Program-made: the position numbers and the translations under genes | Part shown: positions 9,538 through 16,900 of the stretch, piece by piece | How positions within the stretch are numbered: position 1 is the stretch's first letter | Layout: each line of letters opens with the position of its first letter | Assembly (NCBI RefSeq): GCF_036855935.1 | Contig: NZ_JASPFK010000001.1 | Location: 1,461,501 to 1,525,500 of the forward strand | Origin: Sphingomonas sp. LR60 | Lineage (GTDB): Bacteria; Pseudomonadota; Alphaproteobacteria; Sphingomonadales; Sphingomonadaceae | Direction: 5' to 3' | Length of the DNA: 64,000 nt | The notes under the pieces: model-generated | Told to the model about the DNA's origin: nothing | The model's input: the letters and a program-made list of their open reading frames with translations, nothing else | Databases searched by the model: none

Positions 9538-10254
9538 ATGCGCTTCCTGACCCTGTTTCACCTGTCGCCGTTCCTCGACACCGCGATCAGTTACGTGACC
9601 GCCTTCGTGCTCGGCACGGCGATCGGGGCGGAGCGGCAGTATCGGCAGCGGACGGCGGGGCTGCGCACGAATGCGCTGGTGGCGATCGGTGCGGCCGCGT
9701 TCGTCGACCTCGGTCAACGACTGGGCGGCGACGTCGAGTCGATCCGGGTCATCTCCTATGTCGTATCCGGGATCGGTTTCCTCGGCGCCGGCGTCATCAT
9801 GAAGGAGGGGATGAACGTCCGCGGCCTCAACACCGCCGCGACGTTATGGTGTTCGGCCGCCGTCGGGGCGATCGCCGGGTCCGACATGGTGGCGGAGGCG
9901 GTGTTGCTGACCGGTGTGGTGCTGTTCGCCAACACCGCGCTTCGGCCATTGGTCGACGCGATCAACCGCATTCCGTTCGCGGGCGGCACGGTGGAGGCGA
10001 CCTATAGCGTGACGATCACGGTCGCGGTCGAGGAAGCGGGGCCGCTCGGCGATCTGCTGGTCGAGCATCTGGAGAATGCGCAACTGCCGGTCGCCGACCT
10101 CGCGACGCAGGAACGCGGCGAGGAACAGGTCGCGCTCGTCGCCACCCTGGTCGGCACGAATGTGGCGCATAGCGAACTGGATACGCTGGTCGAGCACCTG
10201 TCGCGCGTCCATGGCATCGACCACGCCACCTGGCAGGTAAGCACGCACGATTAG
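9538..10254 (+). CDS. MgtC/SapB family membrane protein
   Basis: A 238-residue protein. The N-terminal half has four to five hydrophobic segments with the family signatures GTAIGAERQYRQRTAGLRTN and GIGFLGAGVIMKEG. The C-terminal half (from about residue 155) is a soluble ACT-like regulatory domain ending STHD. MgtC proteins support growth at low Mg2+ and can modulate the F-type ATPase; the soluble tail indicates the SapB-type long form. The ATG at 9538 is chosen; a TTG at 9520 would add six residues. Neither has a convincing ribosome binding site. No mgtA-like neighbour is present. Confidence 0.85.
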   Translation: MRFLTLFHLSPFLDTAISYVTAFVLGTAIGAERQYRQRTAGLRTNALVAIGAAAFVDLGQRLGGDVESIRVISYVVSGIGFLGAGVIMKEGMNVRGLNTAATLWCSAAVGAIAGSDMVAEAVLLTGVVLFANTALRPLVDAINRIPFAGGTVEATYSVTITVAVEEAGPLGDLLVEHLENAQLPVADLATQERGEEQVALVATLVGTNVAHSELDTLVEHLSRVHGIDHATWQVSTHD

Positions 10255-10314
10255 GAAAGCGGATGGACGACCTTGCGCAACGGCGATAGGGCCGGGCCAT
10301 CAGCGGAGGTTTTG

Positions 10315-11385
10315 ATGGGTTATCGGGTAGTAGTGGCGGGAGCCACGGGCAATGTCGGGCGCGAGATGGTCAACATCCTCGCCGAGCGGCAGTTTCCGGC
10401 GGACGAGATCGCGGTGCTCGCCTCGTCGCGCTCGGTCGGTGACCAGATCGAGTACGGCGACACCGGCCGGATGCTCAAGGTGCAGAACATCGAGCATTTC
10501 GATCCCGCCGGCTGGGACATGGCGCTGTTCGCGATCGGCAGCGAGGCCACCGCGGTCTATGCGCCGAAGTTCGCCGCGGCGGGCTGCACCGTGATCGACA
10601 ATTCGTCGCTCTACCGCATGGACCCCGACGTGCCGCTGATCGTGCCGGAGGTGAATGCCGCCGCGATCGACGGCTACAAGCGCAAGAACATCATCGCCAA
10701 CCCGAATTGCTCGACCGCGCAGATGGTCGTCGCGCTCAAGCCGCTGCACGACGCCGCCACGATCAAGCGCGTCGTCGTCGCGACCTATCAATCGGTGTCG
10801 GGCGCGGGCAAGATCGGGATGGACGAGCTGTTCGAGCAGAGCCGCAACATCTTCGTCGGCGACCCGGCCGAGCCGAAAAAGTTCACCAAGCAGATCGCCT
10901 TCAACGTCATCCCGCACATCGACAGCTTCCTCGACGACGGGTCGACCAAGGAAGAGTGGAAGATGGTTGTCGAGACCAAGAAGATCCTCGATCCCAAGAT
11001 CAAGGTGACCGCCACCTGCGTGCGCGTGCCGGTGTTCGTCGGCCATTCCGAGGCGCTGAACATCGAGTTCGAGAACGAACTGTCGGCCGAGGACGCGCAG
11101 AACATCCTGCGCGAAGCGCCCGGCGTGATGCTGATCGACAAGCGCGAGGACGGTGGTTACGTCACCCCGATCGAAAGCGCCGGCGACGACGCCACCTATG
11201 TCAGCCGCGTCCGCGAGGACCCCACGGTCGAGAACGGCCTGGCGTTGTGGTGCGTCAGCGACAACCTCCGCAAGGGCGCGGCGCTCAATGCGGTGCAGAT
11301 CGCCGAACTGCTCGGCCGCCGGCATCTCAAGAAGGCCGACGAGACCGGCGAGGAAGACTTCCAGGCGGTGCTGACCGCGGAGTAA
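10315..11385 (+). CDS. asd: Aspartate-semialdehyde dehydrogenase
   Basis: A 356-residue cytosolic enzyme that reduces aspartyl phosphate to aspartate semialdehyde with NADPH, the branch point to lysine/diaminopimelate, threonine and methionine. The N-terminal nucleotide motif is VVAGATGNVGREM. The active-site Cys132 lies in NPNCSTAQMV, and the QSVSGAGKIGMDEL and RVPVFVGHSEALNIEFE regions carry substrate and base residues. GCGGAGG lies before the ATG at 10315. An in-frame upstream start at 10273 would add 14 unrelated residues. Repeats and a hairpin follow the gene. Confidence 0.96.
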   Translation: MGYRVVVAGATGNVGREMVNILAERQFPADEIAVLASSRSVGDQIEYGDTGRMLKVQNIEHFDPAGWDMALFAIGSEATAVYAPKFAAAGCTVIDNSSLYRMDPDVPLIVPEVNAAAIDGYKRKNIIANPNCSTAQMVVALKPLHDAATIKRVVVATYQSVSGAGKIGMDELFEQSRNIFVGDPAEPKKFTKQIAFNVIPHIDSFLDDGSTKEEWKMVVETKKILDPKIKVTATCVRVPVFVGHSEALNIEFENELSAEDAQNILREAPGVMLIDKREDGGYVTPIESAGDDATYVSRVREDPTVENGLALWCVSDNLRKGAALNAVQIAELLGRRHLKKADETGEEDFQAVLTAE

Positions 11386-11397
11386 GCATACTCTACC

Positions 11398-11490
11398 CGT
11401 CATTCCCGCGAAGGCGGAATCCAGACGCGCAGGCCTTCGAAAGAGCCCTGACGTCATAGGTTCTGGATCCCCGCCTTCGCGGGGATGACG
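11398..11490. repeat. Inverted REP pair, GGATCCCCGCCTTCGCGGGGATGACG family
   Basis: The left unit starts CGTCATTCCCGCGAAGGCGG and the right unit ends CCGCCTTCGCGGGGATGACG. The two form an imperfect long stem, and each is palindromic within itself. The pair lies between the convergent asd and yitT genes. Confidence 0.75.
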
Positions 11491-11499
11491 GCCGTCGAG

Positions 11500-11521
11500 A
11501 GGGGGCAGCCGTACGCCCCCT
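11500..11521. terminator. Short G/C hairpin between asd and yitT
   Basis: AGGGGGC (11500-11506) pairs with GCCCCCT (11515-11521), whose last base is part of the yitT stop codon. It could end transcription from either side together with the adjacent repeat. Confidence 0.4.
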
Positions 11522-12129
11522 CAATACCCGCGATACCGCCCCGGCCGATGCCACGCGATCAAGATCCCGCTGATCGCCGCCGACGACACCGCCGACCACC
11601 CGACCCGCTCAGGCGGCAGAAACGCTAGCGCGGTCAGCAGGATGAGCGTGTCGATCGCCATCTGCGTCCGTCCGGCGTTCCATCCGCGCGTCTTCTGCAG
11701 CCACAAGGTCACCACCCCGGTCCCGCCGATCCCGGCATGATGCCGCGCCAGCGCCAGCGCACCGAAGCCGATCACCGATCCACCCGCCAGCGCCGCGAAG
11801 GCCGGATCGATATGCGCGATCGTCAGTCCGATCCGCGTCCACGTCCCCAACGCCGCCACCCCCGCACCGACCAGCACGGTACGCAGCGTGAAACGCCGTC
11901 CCATCGCCTTCCACGCCAGCCACATGAAGGGCAGGTTGATCAACGTGAACAGCGCGCCCGTCGGCAGCGGCACCGCATAGGAGATCAGCAACGCGATTCC
12001 CGCGGTCCCGCCCGTCACCAGCCCGGCGGCGTGCAGCAGCGCCAGCCCGAGCACAACGAGGATGCAGCCGAGCGTCAGCGCATAGGCGTCCTCGATGGCG
12101 GAATGGGGCAGGGGCTGGTCCGGCGTCAC
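11521..12129 (-). CDS. YitT family membrane protein
   Basis: A protein of about 202 residues with five or six hydrophobic helices. The N-terminal LTLGCILVVLGLALLHAAGLVTGGTAGIALL is characteristic of the YitT family (former DUF161). HHAGIGGTGVVTLWLQKTRGW lies in the second half. The function of the family is not established; a transport role has been proposed. The start is either TTG at 12135 or GTG at 12129. The latter is preferred because TAGGGA lies six bases upstream of it and directly abuts the TTG. The C-terminal DUF2179 domain found in Bacillus YitT proteins is absent. Confidence 0.8.
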   Translation of the reverse strand: MTPDQPLPHSAIEDAYALTLGCILVVLGLALLHAAGLVTGGTAGIALLISYAVPLPTGALFTLINLPFMWLAWKAMGRRFTLRTVLVGAGVAALGTWTRIGLTIAHIDPAFAALAGGSVIGFGALALARHHAGIGGTGVVTLWLQKTRGWNAGRTQMAIDTLILLTALAFLPPERVGWSAVSSAAISGILIAWHRPGRYRGY

Positions 12130-12211
12130 AAGCAATCCCTATCCACGTCGGTGGTGTGCTGCAACGCAGCATCGATGGACGCGGCGCGTGCCGGTGCGTA
12201 GAGCCGGCGGC

Positions 12212-12658
12212 ATGAGCCCTATCATGACCGGTGGCTGCCAGTGCGGCGGCATACGCTACAGCGTCGTGGTGACCGACGACGACGCCTATCTCTGTCATTG
12301 TCGGATGTGCCAGCGCGCGACCGGCGGCGTATTCGCGGCGCTCAAACAAGTGCCCCGCGCCGCGGTCACCTGGACGACCCGCCAGCCCGATCGTCGTGCT
12401 TCGTCGGAAATCGCTCAGCGCGGCTTCTGTGCCGAATGCGGCACGCCGCTGACCTACGAAGGTGTGAGGTCGGACAATCTGGACCTGACGGTCGGAAGCT
12501 TCGACGAAGCGCACCGGTTGAAACCGGTCGGACATTTCGGCGTCGAAAGCCGCCACCCGGCCTGGAGAGACACGGCAAACCTGCCCGAGAAGCGGACGCA
12601 GGATCTCCCGAACATCGTCAGCCAATGGATGGAAACGCGCGGCCATGTCCCCGACTGA
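12212..12658 (+). CDS. GFA family (glutathione-dependent formaldehyde-activating-like) zinc protein
   Basis: A 148-residue protein with the cysteine ligands of the GFA (CENP-V/GFA) fold: GGCQCGGIRY at the N-terminus, LCHCRMCQRATGG in the middle and GFCAECGTPLTY. These build two zinc sites. The founding member was proposed to capture formaldehyde with glutathione; most homologues are of unknown function. The start at the ATG 12212 places the CQCG motif near the N-terminus as usual. Its 3' end overlaps the next gene by 14 bases, which implies translational coupling with the alpha/beta hydrolase. Confidence 0.88.
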   Translation: MSPIMTGGCQCGGIRYSVVVTDDDAYLCHCRMCQRATGGVFAALKQVPRAAVTWTTRQPDRRASSEIAQRGFCAECGTPLTYEGVRSDNLDLTVGSFDEAHRLKPVGHFGVESRHPAWRDTANLPEKRTQDLPNIVSQWMETRGHVPD

Positions 12659-13400
12659 AACCCGATATTTCGATAGCTTCGACGGACAGCGGATCGCGTG
12701 GCGTGAGTTGGGGGAAGGGCGCCCCGTGGTGCTGATCCACGGTTTCTTCTCCGATGCGCAGACCAATTGGTTGAAATACGGCCATGCCGCCGCGATCGCC
12801 GCGGCCGGTTTCCGGGTGATCATGCCCGATCTGCGGGCACACGGCGAAAGCGCCCGACCGCACGACAGCGCGTCATACCCACCCGACGCTTTGGCGCGGG
12901 ATGGTCACGCGTTGCTCGCTCATCTCGGGTTGAGTGATTACGATCTCGGCGGTTATTCGCTGGGCGCGCGAACGACGGTACGGATGCTCGCGACCGGCGC
13001 GACGCCGCGTCGCGTGGTGATCGCCGGCATGGGCCTGGACGGCATCACTCGCGCCGACCGCCGCGCCGGACACTTCCGCAACATCCTGACCAACCTCGGG
13101 AAACACGAACGCGGCAGCCCCGAATGGATGGCCGAGGCGTTCCTGAAGACGACCGGTGGCGATACCGTCGCGCTGCTCGGGATCATCGACACGTTCGTCG
13201 GCACCCCCGAGGCTACGCTCGAGGCGATCGTGCAGCCGGTGCTGGTCGTCAGCGGCAAGGACGACGACGACAACGGCTCCGCGCCCGCCCTCGCCGACGC
13301 GCTCCCGCAGGCACGCTATGTCGAGGTGCCGGGCAACCACATGAGTGCGGTGACCAAAGCCGAACTCGGCCAGGCGATCGCAAGCTTTCTCAAAGGATAA
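12645..13400 (+). CDS. Alpha/beta-fold hydrolase
   Basis: A 251-residue cytosolic hydrolase. The oxyanion-hole motif is VLIHGFFSD, the nucleophile elbow GGYSLGART (Ser), the acid lies in VVSGKDDDDNG and the histidine in VPGNHMSAV. The lid between the strands is short. Substrate unknown; esterase, lactonase or dehalogenase-like activities are all possible. Coupled to the GFA gene, it recalls formaldehyde/S-formylglutathione chemistry, but the sequence is not an S-formylglutathione hydrolase, so I do not assign that role. It converges on the gene at 13498-13980. Confidence 0.85.
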   Translation: MSPTETRYFDSFDGQRIAWRELGEGRPVVLIHGFFSDAQTNWLKYGHAAAIAAAGFRVIMPDLRAHGESARPHDSASYPPDALARDGHALLAHLGLSDYDLGGYSLGARTTVRMLATGATPRRVVIAGMGLDGITRADRRAGHFRNILTNLGKHERGSPEWMAEAFLKTTGGDTVALLGIIDTFVGTPEATLEAIVQPVLVVSGKDDDDNGSAPALADALPQARYVEVPGNHMSAVTKAELGQAIASFLKG

Positions 13401-13415
13401 GGCTCAATCCCGGTC

Positions 13416-13436
13416 ATCCCGGACTTGATCCGGGAT
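13416..13436. repeat. Short palindromic repeat (ATCCCGGA...TCCGGGAT)
   Basis: Eight-base arms ATCCCGGA (13416-13423) and TCCGGGAT (13429-13436) surround a five-base loop. It is part of the same dispersed family of intergenic palindromes. Confidence 0.55.
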
Positions 13437-13461
13437 CCCGCTTCTTCTGCTCGCGAGTAAG

Positions 13462-13490
13462 CGACGCCCCGGAAGAAAACCGGGGCGTCG
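13462..13490. terminator. Bidirectional terminator hairpin
   Basis: CGACGCCCCGG (13462-13472) pairs perfectly with CCGGGGCGTCG (13480-13490) around AAGAAAA. It lies between the convergent alpha/beta hydrolase and H1-like genes. Confidence 0.65.
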
Positions 13491-13497
13491 GACGAAA

Positions 13498-13980
13498 TCA
13501 CGCCTTCTCGGGGATCGTGTTCTCGTCGGCGATCTTCGCCTCGAATGACTTGGAAGAATCCTTGCCATCCGGCTGATGCGCCTTGGCCTTCTTCGCGCCG
13601 TCGGGTGCAGGAAGCTGCGGCGACTTGGGCGTTGAGCCACGTAGCGTCAGCAGCGCAGCCGTCGCTGCCGCACCGATCGCCGCGACGCCGCCGGCGATCG
13701 CCGCCGCGCCCCATTTGCCGCCGACCTTGTCGATCGCGGACTCGCTGCGCGACGCGGACTTTCGGCCCGTCGTGGCCCGCGGCTTCGCCGGCGTGGCGCG
13801 GGCGCGCTTGGTCGCCGGCTTCTTGGCGGGGGCGGCGCTGGTATCCGACTTCGTCGCCTTCGTCTTGGCAGCCCGAGGCGCCGCCGCCTTCGGCGCAGCG
13901 GCCTTGCGCGGCGCACGGCGGCGCGGAGTGGCGGGCTTCGATGCCGCCGGCGTCGGCGTATCGCTGGTGTCGTCGGCCAT
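13498..13980 (-). CDS. Lys/Ala/Pro-rich histone H1-like protein with a hydrophobic C-terminal segment
   Basis: A 160-residue protein I cannot assign to a named family. Residues 1-95 are a low-complexity basic tail of repeated AAPKAAAPRAAK-, PAKKPATKR- and PAKPRAT-type units, resembling histone H1 C-terminal tails and bacterial H1-like proteins. Then comes KVGGKWGAAAIAGGVAAIGA, the start of a 22-residue Gly/Ala-rich hydrophobic stretch long enough to span a membrane. A charged C-terminus (GKDSSKSFEAKIADENTIPE) follows. TGGGAGCAGATC precedes the ATG at 13980, which supports the start. The basic tail suggests nucleic-acid or envelope-polymer binding; the hydrophobic segment would be unusual for a nucleoid protein. 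Confidence 0.7.
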   Translation of the reverse strand: MADDTSDTPTPAASKPATPRRRAPRKAAAPKAAAPRAAKTKATKSDTSAAPAKKPATKRARATPAKPRATTGRKSASRSESAIDKVGGKWGAAAIAGGVAAIGAAATAALLTLRGSTPKSPQLPAPDGAKKAKAHQPDGKDSSKSFEAKIADENTIPEKA

Positions 13981-14045
13981 GATCTGCTCCCATATCGATG
14001 GTTTCGGGAGCGCAACGCACGGACGCCGCTGTGTTTCCAAGCCGA

Positions 14046-15476
14046 TCAGCGAAACGGCGGCTCGTTGAACGCGCGCAGCTTGCGGCTGTGCAGCTTCGCA
14101 CCCTCGCGACGCAGCTCCTCGCACGTCTCGATCCCGATCCGCATATGTTCGCTGATCGCGCGTTCGTAGAAGCGATTGGCCTGGCCGGGCAGTTTCAACT
14201 CGCCGTGCAGCGGCTTGTCCGAGACGCACAGCAACGTTCCATAAGGCACGCGGAAACGATAGCCCTGCGCCGCGATCGTCGCCGATTCCATGTCGATCGC
14301 CACGGCGCGGCTGAGCGAGAAGCGCAGCGCCGAGCGGGCGTAGCGAAGCTCCCAGTTACGATCGTCGGTGGTGACGATCGTCCCGGTACGCAGCCGCCGC
14401 TTCAATTCGTCGCCTGACTGACCCGACACCGTCTCCGCCGCGCGCGCCAGCGCCTGTTGTACCTCGGCGATCGCCGGCACGGGAATTTCGGGCGGCAGCA
14501 TGTCGTCGAGCACATGGTCGTCGCGCAGGTAGGCGTGCGCGAGCACATAATCGCCGATCCGCTGCGACGGCCGCAGCCCGCCGCAATGCCCGATCATCAC
14601 CCACGCTTCCGGGCGCATCACCGCGAGATGGTCGCAGATCGTCTTTGCGTTCGATGGGCCGACGCCGATGTTGACGAGCGTGATCCCCGTGCGGTCGTCG
14701 GCCATCAAATGATAGGCCGGCATCTGCAACCGCCGCCATGCGCTGTCGTCGAGCATCGCGGGATCGTCGCCCGCCTTGAACAGCACGCCGCCCGGCCCCG
14801 ACAGCGCGGTGAAGCGGCCTCCCTCGCTCACCTGCTGCGCACCCCAGCGGACGAATTCGTCGACATAGCGGTGATAGTTGGTGAACAGCACGTAGCGCTG
14901 GACATGCTCGGGCGGGGTGCCGGTGTAATGACGCAGCCGCGCAAGGCTGAAGTCGGTACGCAACCCGTCGAACAATGCCAGCGGGCGCGTGCCGTCGATC
15001 GACGCCCATAGCCCGTCGGCGATCTCGTCGCCGATAAACGCCAGTTCGGTGGTCGGAAAATAGCGTGCCAGCTCGGCAGCGGAAGTCGCGTCCAGGCTCA
15101 ACGCATGATGCGGTTCGATGACATAGGGGTAGGGGATCTCCTGCGTCCCCGGGACCGCATCGACCTTAACGTCGTAATCCTCGATCAACAGCGTCAGCTG
15201 CTCGACCAGATAATCGGCGAACGCCGCGGGTTTGGTGACGCTGATGCGATAGTCGCCAGGGCTGACCAGCCGCCCGAACGAGCGCATCGGGGTAGGGCGT
15301 CCGTCGCCACCGGCAAAGCGCAAGCGGATTTCGGGATAGGCGAACGCGCCGTCGTTTCGCGCGCTGCGTTCGGGCACGGAGCCATCGGCGATATAGGCGG
15401 TAATCGCCGCCTTCAGTCGGTCGACGGAGGCGGTGTAGAGCCGGTCGAGTTCCCGGACGAGGTCGTTCGCTGTCAT
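14046..15476 (-). CDS. amn: AMP nucleosidase
   Basis: A 476-residue enzyme that hydrolyses AMP to adenine and ribose 5-phosphate, regulating the adenylate pool. The N-terminal regulatory domain (about residues 1-180, with VIEPHHALSLD) precedes a nucleoside phosphorylase-like catalytic domain. That domain contains ITLVNIGVGPSNAKTICDHL, EAWVMIGHCGGLR and AIDMESATIAAQGYRFRVPY; the Met-Glu pair contacts ribose in this fold. Length and domain order match the long Amn family. It lies 70 bases after the peroxiredoxin gene on the same strand, with a stable hairpin between them, so the two are probably separate units. Confidence 0.95.
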   Translation of the reverse strand: MTANDLVRELDRLYTASVDRLKAAITAYIADGSVPERSARNDGAFAYPEIRLRFAGGDGRPTPMRSFGRLVSPGDYRISVTKPAAFADYLVEQLTLLIEDYDVKVDAVPGTQEIPYPYVIEPHHALSLDATSAAELARYFPTTELAFIGDEIADGLWASIDGTRPLALFDGLRTDFSLARLRHYTGTPPEHVQRYVLFTNYHRYVDEFVRWGAQQVSEGGRFTALSGPGGVLFKAGDDPAMLDDSAWRRLQMPAYHLMADDRTGITLVNIGVGPSNAKTICDHLAVMRPEAWVMIGHCGGLRPSQRIGDYVLAHAYLRDDHVLDDMLPPEIPVPAIAEVQQALARAAETVSGQSGDELKRRLRTGTIVTTDDRNWELRYARSALRFSLSRAVAIDMESATIAAQGYRFRVPYGTLLCVSDKPLHGELKLPGQANRFYERAISEHMRIGIETCEELRREGAKLHSRKLRAFNEPPFR

Positions 15477-15513
15477 GTCGGACGGTTACATAGTCCGCAT
15501 GACCGGGGCAAGT

Positions 15514-15538
15514 CGCCCCGCCGTCAAACGGCGGGGCG
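15514..15538 (-). terminator. Perfect 11-bp hairpin between the peroxiredoxin gene and amn
   Basis: CGCCCCGCCGT (15514-15524) pairs with ACGGCGGGGCG (15528-15538) around a three-base loop, downstream of the peroxiredoxin stop. There is no T-tract. Confidence 0.5.
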
Positions 15539-15546
15539 TGTAACGC

Positions 15547-16026
15547 TCACAGTGTTTCGAGCAGGTGATCCGCCGAGCTGACGCGGAACTCGCCGGGTGC
15601 CTCGACATGAAGCGACTCGACGACGCCATCGTTGACGACCATCGCATACCGCTGGCTGCGGCGGCCCATCCCGAACTTTGTGCCGTCCATATCGAGACCC
15701 AGCGCGGCCGCGAAATCGGCATTGCCGTCGGCCAGCATCGTGATGCCCTGCGCGTCATTGGCCTTTGCCCATGCCTCCAGCACGAACGGATCGTTGACCG
15801 CGGTGCAGGCGATCTCATCTATGCCCTTCGCCTTCAACGCGTCGGCCTTCTCGATGAAACCGGGGAGGTGCTTGGCCGAGCAGGTCGGCGTGTACGCGCC
15901 GGGCACGGCGAACAGCGCCACGCGGCGGCCCTTGAAATAGTCGGCGGTGTCGATCGGCTCGCGGCCATCGGCGACAAGCTTCGTAAGCTGCACGGAAGGA
16001 AGGGGTTCGCCGATACCGATGGGCAT
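15547..16026 (-). CDS. Peroxiredoxin, Prx5 type
   Basis: A 159-residue thiol peroxidase. The peroxidatic Cys49 lies in VPGAYTPTCSAKHLPGF, the Prx5 form of the PxxxTxxC motif. DPFVLEAWAK and MLADGNADFAAALGLDMD are further family signatures. A second cysteine (Cys73) is not in the usual resolving position, so it may depend on an external thiol such as glutathione. It would reduce hydrogen peroxide or alkyl peroxides in the cytosol. It is divergent from yqgE, with 96 bases between the starts. Confidence 0.92.
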   Translation of the reverse strand: MPIGIGEPLPSVQLTKLVADGREPIDTADYFKGRRVALFAVPGAYTPTCSAKHLPGFIEKADALKAKGIDEIACTAVNDPFVLEAWAKANDAQGITMLADGNADFAAALGLDMDGTKFGMGRRSQRYAMVVNDGVVESLHVEAPGEFRVSSADHLLETL

Positions 16027-16122
16027 ATAGATAACTCCGGTTAGGATGGGCGCCAGCGATGGCGAGTGCGCGCGGCGATTTCAAGCTTTGGCAACCGCGG
16101 CCGGAGCGCCTAAGTCACAGCC

Positions 16123-16683
16123 ATGGAGCAAGCGACCTATTTCACCGGCCAGTTCCTGCTCGCGATGCCGGGCATCGGCGACGCGCGGTTCGATCATTCG
16201 GTGATTGCGATGTGCAGCCATGACGAACAGGGTGCACTCGGGATCGGCGTGGGCGCGACCGTCAACGGCCTCGGGCTGCACGAGGTGCTGGAGCAACTGG
16301 AGATCGCGCCCGGAGTCGCGCCCGACGCGCCGGTGCATTTCGGCGGACCCGTCGAGCCGCGGCGCGGCTTCGTTCTCCATTCGGACGATTGGGGCGGTCA
16401 GGACACGCTCGATGTCGCGGGCCGCTGGCGCCTGTCGGGAACGCTCGACGTGTTGCGGGCGATCGCTGCGGGAACCGGACCGTCGCAATGGCTGGTCGCG
16501 CTCGGCTATGCCGGATGGGGGCCGGGACAGCTCGAGGTCGAATTGACGCGACACGGCTGGCTCAATGTCGAGGACACGACGGACATGCTGTTCGCCACCC
16601 CGGTCGAGGAACGCTGGACGCGCGGCTTCGTCGCGGCCGGCGTCGATCCGCGGCTATTGTCGAGCCAGTGCGGTCATAGCTGA
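16123..16683 (+). CDS. YqgE/AlgH family protein
   Basis: A 186-residue member of the YqgE/AlgH family (former DUF179), recognised by FTGQFLLAMPGIGDARFDHSV at the N-terminus, VHFGGPVEPRRGFVLHS in the middle and ALGYAGWGPGQLEVEL in the second half. The family has no settled biochemical function; AlgH was first linked to alginate regulation in Pseudomonas. The start ATG at 16123 fits the family N-terminus. It is monocistronic here. Confidence 0.93.
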   Translation: MEQATYFTGQFLLAMPGIGDARFDHSVIAMCSHDEQGALGIGVGATVNGLGLHEVLEQLEIAPGVAPDAPVHFGGPVEPRRGFVLHSDDWGGQDTLDVAGRWRLSGTLDVLRAIAAGTGPSQWLVALGYAGWGPGQLEVELTRHGWLNVEDTTDMLFATPVEERWTRGFVAAGVDPRLLSSQCGHS

Positions 16684-16789
16684 CGCGTTCTCGATGCGAG
16701 CGCGGTCCAGGGCGTCGCCGCTCGTCCATATTCTTGAACAAGGCAGTGTCCCCGTGCGCCGGGAAGCGCCACCGATGGGCACCGATCAC

Positions 16790-16809
16790 ATATAAAGATA
16801 CCTTTATAT
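16790..16809 (+). promoter_or_regulatory. AT-rich palindromic operator upstream of ahcY (SahR/SamR-like)
   Basis: ATATAAAGATACCTTTATAT is a near-perfect 20-bp palindrome (arms ATATAAAG/CTTTATAT) in otherwise GC-rich DNA, 91 bases before the ahcY start. ArsR-family regulators that respond to S-adenosylhomocysteine or SAM are known to control methionine-cycle genes in proteobacteria through AT-rich palindromes. Assigning this site to such a regulator rests on its position and form. Confidence 0.6.
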
Positions 16810-16812
16810 TTG

Positions 16813-16846
16813 ATCCGCGCAGGCATCGCGGCTAAGGCGCGCGGAT
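16813..16846 (+). other. Leader hairpin between the operator and ahcY
   Basis: ATCCGCGC (16813-16820) pairs with GCGCGGAT (16839-16846). It lies directly after the palindromic operator, so the transcript may begin nearby. I could not match it to the SAH, SAM-II or SAM/SAH riboswitch consensus from memory. Confidence 0.3.
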
Positions 16847-16900
16847 GCCGATCGGTGTGGTGCATGCCTTGGTCGGCCTCATCTGAGTGGAGACAACGCC

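Noticed and set aside
7231..9717. Minus-strand open frame of 828 codons
   Set aside because: Antisense to the DPP-IV gene; composition artefact with no domain.
16811..16900. SAH or SAM-II riboswitch in the ahcY leader
   Set aside because: Only one simple hairpin is visible and the conserved core bases of these riboswitches, as I remember them, do not match.
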